Assembly: GCA_030603035.1 (NCBI GenBank) | Contig: JAUVYQ010000126.1 | Location: 1-7,283, forward strand | DNA length: 7,283 nt | Direction: 5' to 3' | Source: Phycisphaerae bacterium | Lineage (GTDB): Bacteria > Planctomycetota > Phycisphaerae > Sedimentisphaerales > SG8-4 | Shown: piece after piece, positions 4,691 to 7,283 of the stretch | Layout: every line of letters starts with the position of its first letter | Position numbering within the stretch: position 1 is the stretch's first letter | Translations under genes and position numbers: made by a program | The notes under the pieces: model-generated | The model's input: the letters and a program-made list of their open reading frames with translations, nothing else | What the model was told of the DNA's origin: nothing | Database searches by the model: none

Positions 4691-4860
4691 CCATCACTTA
4701 GAATGCGATGAACCCGTGTTGCTCCATCACTTAGAATTGTCCATCACCTGTGCTGCACCATCACTTAGAATTGTCCATCACCTGTGCTGCTCCATCACTT
4801 AGAATTATTCCATTACTTGTGTTGCACCATCACTTAGAATTGTCCATCACCTGTGCTGCT
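4691..4860. repeat. Tandem array of five ~34-bp repeats (CCATCAC array)
   Basis: Five units start at 4691, 4724, 4758, 4792 and 4827 with lengths 33, 34, 34, 35 and 34. Each begins CCATCACTTAGAAT; units 2, 3 and 5 differ only in the last base, while 1 and 4 diverge. Inside most units the heptamer CCATCAC recurs after 17 bases (CCATCACTTAGAATTGT then CCATCACCTGTGCTGC), so the array is built of 17-bp half units, about one and a half DNA turns apart. The array is too regular for coding and lacks unique spacers, so it is not CRISPR. A protein-binding array (iteron, partition or operator) is the natural guess. Confidence 0.9.
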
Positions 4861-5110
4861 ACTGCTCGATTTTGAAATATGCCGATTGATGCTACTCCTC
4901 GACTTTGAAATATACCGATTGATGCGATTACATTGATGTTTTTTACGGATATTGTTACTGTGTTGCTGCTACCGATTCTCGATTTTGAGGATTAGCGGCT
5001 GCTGCTGGTTTTTATTTTCGATGCTGTGCTGCTGCTGCGGATTTTTTCTTTTTTTTCTATGTTGCTGCTACCGATTTTTGTTTTTACTGATGTGCTGCTG
5101 CTGCGGTCTT
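4861..5110. repeat. Degenerate continuation of the ~34-bp repeat array
   Basis: After the CCATCAC units the period continues with different sequence. Two 33-base units, CTGCTCGATTTTGAAATAT at 4862 and CTCCTCGACTTTGAAATAT at 4895, share GCCGATTGATGC-type ends. Then GTTGCTGCTACCGATT occurs at about 4962 and 5061, and GTGCTGCTGCTGCGG at about 5026 and 5092, separated by T-rich runs. A TGCTGC or similar block returns every 28-40 bases, keeping roughly the 34-base phase from 4720 to about 5100. No credible gene is present. Confidence 0.7.
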
Positions 5111-5115
5111 TTTCT

Positions 5116-5164
5116 AATACATATATGTATTTCGGACTATACAGAGGCGTTATACGCTTCTGTA
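5116..5164. repeat. Two adjacent palindromes after the HNH gene
   Basis: AATACATATATGTATT (5116-5131) is a perfect 16-bp palindrome. Eight bases on, TACAGAGGCG (5140-5149) pairs with CGCTTCTGTA (5155-5164) over a TTATA loop, ten pairs with one G-T. They lie between the repeat array and the end of the HNH gene. Possible roles are an origin or nicking site, an attachment site or a protein-binding site; no T-run supports a terminator. Confidence 0.6.
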
Positions 5165-5187
5165 GGGATCCCCTCGATTTCAGCTTG

Positions 5188-5520
5188 TTATCCGGGGCGT
5201 CCGTGTTCGGCTTTATGAGCAAGAGGCGTTTTGTTGATCAGGTTACACTCGCGACAGTCAAGAGTATAGCGGTTTTTGTGGTGACAGTCCATCCCGGGCG
5301 GTGTGTGTGCAATCTCTCTGTGCAGGTAGATGATTCTTTCGTGTCCATTTCGGATTACCTTGCGGGTGGCGTAGAAACAATGGGCTGAACGCGTGGCACG
5401 CCAGCGATATCGGTTCACCTCATCGAAGCGGTGGAAGTCTACCATCGCGAAAAGTCCGTGTGTGAGTTTGATGGCGGCGAAGAGTCCTTCGATGAAAATT
5501 GGTTTATATTTTTCGATCAT
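5188..5520 (-). CDS. HNH homing-type endonuclease (short)
   Basis: The protein has 110 residues. Residues 17-70 match the free-standing phage HNH pattern (IKLTHGLFAMVDFHRFDEV, YRWRATRSAHCFYATRKV, then IIYLHREI), and residues 74-94 give the nuclease core PPGMDCHHKNRYTLDCRECNL. Aligned with the usual DH-I-x5-LDNRxxNL core, His81 and Asn93 are kept, the Asn of LDNR is Cys89, and the expected later QN pair is absent, so the C-terminus is short. Cys79, Cys89 and Cys92 could bind zinc. Such enzymes nick or cut DNA and spread as homing genes or serve in phage packaging. The start at 5520 has only a weak AGG. The zinc-finger gene lies upstream. Activity is uncertain. Confidence 0.8.
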   Translation of the reverse strand: MIEKYKPIFIEGLFAAIKLTHGLFAMVDFHRFDEVNRYRWRATRSAHCFYATRKVIRNGHERIIYLHREIAHTPPGMDCHHKNRYTLDCRECNLINKTPLAHKAEHGRPG

Positions 5521-5545
5521 ACCTATGTTTTTTTTAAATAATGGA

Positions 5546-5611
5546 GGGCAAGTTTTGCATCGTGCCGTCTTCCCTTATGAGGGGATGGTATGCTCACTTG
5601 CCCATTTTTTT
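5546..5611 (+). terminator. Plus-strand terminator-like stem between zinc-finger and HNH genes
   Basis: GGGCAAGT (5546-5553) pairs with ACTTGCCC (5596-5603), followed on the plus strand by A and seven T (5605-5611). Inside are GCAT/ATGC (5557-5560 with 5590-5593) and CCCT-TATG-AGGG (5572-5583). The T-run fits plus-strand termination, though all genes here run the other way. On the minus strand the structure follows the zinc-finger stop without a T-run, and could be an RNA processing or attenuation element. Confidence 0.5.
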
Positions 5612-5812
5612 GCGTTTTTTCCGCGTTACTTCCAGGGTCTGGGCCCCGGAGCTCCGATATTTTTTTGTCGTAACGTACTTTTTGTATGCTCTGTGGTGTG
5701 CCTGTTTGCAAGCGTGAGAGCAGAAACGGTGTCTACGGTCGCTTATCATTCGTCGGTAGGTATTACCGCACCAATGGCAGATGTCGTCTCTACACCAGCT
5801 TTCATTGTCCAT
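5594..5812 (-). CDS. Small zinc-finger protein (72 residues)
   Basis: The product has two cysteine pairs, Cys12-x2-Cys15 (CHWCG) and Cys31-x3-Cys35 (FCSHACKQAHHRAYKKY), the layout of small treble-clef or zinc-ribbon proteins common in phages and plasmids, where the second knuckle reads FCS-x2-C-R/K-Q and is followed by a basic helix. The tail is very basic (EVTRKKRKKMGK), which fits nucleic-acid binding. The start is supported by TGGAG seven bases before the ATG. It precedes the HNH gene and may be expressed with it; a joint role in DNA binding and cutting is possible but inferred. A similar zinc finger is often fused or adjacent to HNH nucleases. Confidence 0.8.
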   Translation of the reverse strand: MDNESWCRDDICHWCGNTYRRMISDRRHRFCSHACKQAHHRAYKKYVTTKKYRSSGAQTLEVTRKKRKKMGK

Positions 5813-5839
5813 AGCGTTACTCCATTTGAGGGCAACTAA

Positions 5840-5849
5840 AAGAGCTCTT
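5840..5849. repeat. 10-bp palindrome AAGAGCTCTT in the zinc-finger leader
   Basis: AAGAGCTCTT is a perfect palindrome in the leader between the candidate promoter (about 5867-5896) and the ATG at 5812. On the transcript it can extend to GAGC-x5-GAGCTC pairings. It could be an operator or simply chance. Confidence 0.3.
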
Positions 5850-5866
5850 AGGGCTCAGCAGATTTG

Positions 5867-5907
5867 CAGTAACGCTTAAAGTGCGGAGGCTGTCAAGAAA
5901 AATTATT
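5867..5907 (-). promoter_or_regulatory. Candidate promoter for the zinc-finger/HNH genes
   Basis: The minus strand has the stop TAA of the membrane-protein gene (5903-5905), then TTTTTC and a perfect -35 TTGACA (5891-5896). The -10 is poor: GTTACT after 17 bases or TTACTG after 18. The block TAA-T-run-CTTGACA is nearly identical to that before the structural cluster at 1763-1780. Confidence 0.45.
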
Positions 5908-6268
5908 TTGAGAGGGCTTTTAATTTTTGGTTACGGTTCAGGCCGAATGAGATTGCCCCGATCGTGGCGACAAGAGAAAGCAGACCGGAGGGGTTAATTT
6001 GGCCGGTCGAGCCGATGACGGTGGCCGCATCTAGTAGTGCCTGCTTGATTTCATCCTGTTTGTCGAGGTCTGCGACTTTGACTTCGACCTGTCCCATGAT
6101 GTACTCGACCTCGTTTAGCAGCCCCATCCGGTTGACCTTTTCGTTGGGGTTGATGAGACTGCGTACTTCGGATTCGCAGCCATACGTCCAGAAGCATGCT
6201 ACCATAACTATGATAGCCGCCACGATGAACCAGTGGTTATCGTTGAGCCAGTTAAGGATTTTGTCCAT
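5903..6268 (-). CDS. Small membrane-anchored protein (121 residues)
   Basis: I choose the ATG at 6268 (MDKILNWLNDNHWFIVAAII), with GAAAGGAGACACAG just upstream; the frame is open for 17 more codons but without a ribosome binding site. Residues 13-30 (WFIVAAIIVMVACFWTYG) form one transmembrane helix near the N-terminus. Residues 45-85 are a charged, probably coiled-coil helix (NEVEYIMGQVEVKVADLDKQ). Residues 94-108 (GLLSLVATIGAISFGL) form a second hydrophobic segment and the tail is basic (NRNQKLKALSK). Two helices and a basic end recall a holin or an internal virion membrane protein; neither is proven. It overlaps the upstream gene by 17 bases and ends the structural cluster. Confidence 0.8.
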   Translation of the reverse strand: MDKILNWLNDNHWFIVAAIIVMVACFWTYGCESEVRSLINPNEKVNRMGLLNEVEYIMGQVEVKVADLDKQDEIKQALLDAATVIGSTGQINPSGLLSLVATIGAISFGLNRNQKLKALSK

Positions 6269-6467
6269 CTGTGTCTCCTTTCGGTTTTTTCTTACAGCAT
6301 GGTTCGAGCATTTGAACACACTGGCCGTTTAGTGTGATGTTGGGACTGATGGCCAAGAGAAAAACTTTCAAGTTGTCGTATTCGATTTCGCCCTGTACGA
6401 CTGTTTCGATGGGTATGCTGGCCTGTACGACTAATCGAAAGTGTGGTTTGAAAGGTTCTTTTTCCAT
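6252..6467 (-). CDS. Small hypothetical protein (71 residues)
   Basis: The product starts MEKEPFKPHFRLVVQASIPI and contains alternating hydrophobic strands (ETVVQGEIEYDNLKVFLLAI), then a cysteine pair and a basic tail (EPCCKKKPKGDTDG). It has no signal peptide or membrane segment and I do not recognise the family. It starts 10 bases after the stop of the 90-residue gene, with only a weak GGGA close to the ATG, and its end overlaps the membrane-protein start by 17 bases. Its place in a tightly packed cluster is the main support. Confidence 0.7.
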   Translation of the reverse strand: MEKEPFKPHFRLVVQASIPIETVVQGEIEYDNLKVFLLAISPNITLNGQCVQMLEPCCKKKPKGDTDGQNP

Positions 6468-6477
6468 GATCCCAATT

Positions 6478-6750
6478 TTATTTCATGTCCGGATAGTAGT
6501 CAATAGGCGGGTCTTTTGGTGCTAGATTATTCAATGCTCGGTAGATGTTGTAGCTGACGACACGATTGACTTTTGAGAATGCTCGAGCCCTCGTAAAGGC
6601 GTTACGTTGTGTGTTTTGGGCAGAAGTACGCTGACTTACCCTGCGTGGTTTGCTGGTACAGTGAAGCCCGGAGTTGTCTCGAGTAAAGTACACACCTCCG
6701 AAGCCTCCGCGAATATCAGTTATACCGCCGCCGGTTTTTAACAGTGCCAT
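6478..6750 (-). CDS. MAL-K-GGG family phage-associated protein, short form
   Basis: The start at 6750 (MALLKTGGGITDIRGGFGG) has GAAGGAG eight bases upstream; the in-frame TTG at 6756 is less likely. The 90 residues share with the N-terminus of the 232-residue protein the pattern MAL-x-K-x-GGGI, G-x3-G-x2-F-x-R and a downstream basic region (SKPRRV, RNAFTRARAF). The end NIYRALNNLAPKDPPIDYYP also fits a short family I remember from environmental phages, unsearched. It has no membrane segment and is basic, which fits a small structural or DNA-contacting role. The two copies on one circle suggest duplication, with the long form having gained a C-terminal beta domain. Function unknown. Confidence 0.82.
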   Translation of the reverse strand: MALLKTGGGITDIRGGFGGVYFTRDNSGLHCTSKPRRVSQRTSAQNTQRNAFTRARAFSKVNRVVSYNIYRALNNLAPKDPPIDYYPDMK

Positions 6751-6752
6751 TG

Positions 6753-6947
6753 TCAATGCTCCTTCATCCAGTCGTAGAGTGTGAGGCTCGAAAGGTGGTT
6801 ATTGAGATTGTCTAGAATGTCTTGCTCTGTGATTTCTGGCATACCCTGCTCGTTTCGTAAATCGTTGATTTGGTCGTGGATTACTAGGCAAACTGCCTCT
6901 AAGAGTATTGGGCCGAATTTGCGATACGTTTCGTCTCGTCCTGCCAT
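6753..6947 (-). CDS. Small acidic helical protein (64 residues)
   Basis: I take the ATG at 6947, which overlaps the TAA of the 135-residue gene (TAATG); GTG codons upstream are possible but less likely. The product MAGRDETYRKFGPILLEAVC continues LVIHDQINDLRNEQGMPEIT and ends LSSLTLYDWMKEH. It is almost entirely helical, acidic and without membrane segments, with a glycine-proline break near residue 35. I remember similar small proteins beside the MAL-K-GGG gene in environmental phages, but have no name for them. The stop codon lies just before the next start, with that gene's ribosome binding site inside this one, so the cluster is strongly coupled. Confidence 0.78.
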   Translation of the reverse strand: MAGRDETYRKFGPILLEAVCLVIHDQINDLRNEQGMPEITEQDILDNLNNHLSSLTLYDWMKEH

Positions 6948-7283
6948 TATAGCCACCACCCTTCAACTGCTACGCTTATCGTTGTCCAGTTGACGTTTTC
7001 TGCCCAGTATTTAAGTTTTCGATCAGCGTTAATTGACATCGGCAGTAGATAGGTAAATACTTGATTGGCAACCTGCGTACGCAAACAGTCTACGAAAAAA
7101 ACACTGGCCATGTCAAAGTTTTTTAGTTCGAAAAGTGCATCTGCAACGTCAGCACTCATAACGACTCGTAATAATACAGCAGTTGCACCTGCCGGCACGA
7201 TGGCGGACATATCCCACTCATACCAAGTCGCGTCTGTGTCGAAGAAGGCAATAGTCCAATCAGCAAACGCACGCTGGCCTCGC
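6947..7283 (-). CDS. Beta-rich phage-type structural protein, C-terminal part (continues from base 212 on the circle)
   Basis: This is the 3' part of the 135-residue protein whose start is at 212. From residue 49 it reads MSAIVPAGATAVLLRVVM and ends VNWTTISVAVEGWWL. The pattern of a 'VPAGA-VLLRV' strand, a 'QVANQ' segment, 'INADRKLKYW' and a closing W-T-I-V-GWW strand resembles small beta-sandwich domains I remember from phage tail or fibre proteins; this is family resemblance, not a search result. The ATG at 7210 is internal, not the true start. The stop TAA overlaps the next gene's ATG by one base (TAATG), so the two are likely translationally coupled. Confidence 0.8.
   Translation of the reverse strand, partial: RGQRAFADWTIAFFDTDATWYEWDMSAIVPAGATAVLLRVVMSADVADALFELKNFDMASVFFVDCLRTQVANQVFTYLLPMSINADRKLKYWAENVNWTTISVAVEGWWL
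7143..7283. repeat. Terminal direct repeat, right copy (circularisation overlap)
   Basis: This is the exact second copy of bases 1-141. On the circle these bases exist once. The coding frame ending at 6947 enters the window through this copy and is continued upstream by bases 142-212. Confidence 0.9.

Larger units (their letters stand above)
1..7283. other. Complete circular element, 7,142 bp, with 141-bp end redundancy
   Basis: The first 141 bases recur exactly as the last 141, so the unique length is 7,142 bp. A minus-strand reading frame that starts at 212 runs off base 1 and continues in frame from 7142 to a stop at 6947. This is what a circular molecule assembled with a long k-mer overlap looks like. 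A true terminal direct repeat of a linear phage would look similar, but a gene spanning the joint and dense genes on both sides favour a circle. All convincing genes are on the minus strand. Confidence 0.88.

Noticed and set aside
4179..4697. Long minus-strand open frame of 172 codons over the GC-rich region
   Set aside because: The translation is a P-, L-, A-, G- and R-rich string without domain character, has no ribosome binding site, and overlaps dense stems. It looks like the chance translation usual for structured RNA genes.
4691..4860. CRISPR array
   Set aside because: The units are contiguous; the second half of each unit is itself repeated rather than unique, so there are no spacers. 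No cas gene is present.
4992..5222. Minus-strand frame that could be a frameshifted extension of the HNH protein
   Set aside because: After the HNH overlap the translation becomes a low-complexity S-, K- and R-rich string from the repeats and does not restore the expected QN motif.
4952..5388. Plus-strand frames rich in Leu, Cys and Phe across the repeat array
   Set aside because: They arise from TGCTGC and T-rich repeats and run antisense into the HNH gene; repetitive composition, no ribosome binding site.
4021..5520. IscB/omega-RNA (HEARO) system, because an HNH gene lies near a structured RNA
   Set aside because: The HNH protein is a 110-residue free-standing type with no RuvC, bridge helix or PLMP-type domain, and the RNA lies on the opposite strand about 500 bases away.

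Overview
The window is most simply read as one complete circular DNA element of 7,142 bp, opened at an arbitrary point. Bases 1-141 are repeated exactly at 7143-7283, and a 135-residue reading frame runs without interruption across that junction. Nothing fixes the host. The small dense gene arrangement, Shine-Dalgarno sites such as AAAGGAG, sigma70-like promoters and intrinsic terminators say bacterial. Several structural-type proteins resemble, from memory and without a search, uncharacterised proteins of environmental phages, possibly of Planctomycetes. I would call it a phage-related integrative circle, satellite or plasmid.

All credible protein genes lie on the minus strand. Reading in transcription order, a strong promoter at 3728-3756, studded with copies of GCGACAT, drives a small early-type operon: a 58-residue protein, a possible six-residue peptide, a 90-residue protein and a catalytic-domain-only tyrosine recombinase. 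This ends at an intrinsic terminator (2459-2497). An intergenic stretch with several inverted repeats, a possible attachment site, follows, and then two small genes (91 and 72 residues). A second promoter-like site and a hairpin that would cover the ribosome binding site precede a tight seven-gene cluster (1695 down to 1, then 7142 down to 5903). It encodes two proteins sharing a MAL-K-GGG N-terminal domain, two beta-rich tail/fibre-like proteins, two small unknowns and a membrane-anchored protein. A zinc-finger protein and an HNH endonuclease complete the circle.

The most unusual part is 4004-5187, about 1.2 kb without a convincing gene. Its first half (4021 to about 4670) is GC-rich and packed with inverted repeats, and looks like a large structured RNA, probably read from the plus strand, opposite to every gene. 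Its second half (4691 to about 5110) is a degenerating tandem array with a period near 34 bp. An intrinsic-terminator-like hairpin facing the plus strand lies at 5546-5611.

I see no replication protein, terminase, portal or recognisable major capsid protein. The element therefore may depend on a helper or host for replication and packaging, or the RNA and repeat region may supply the replication function. That last idea is inference.
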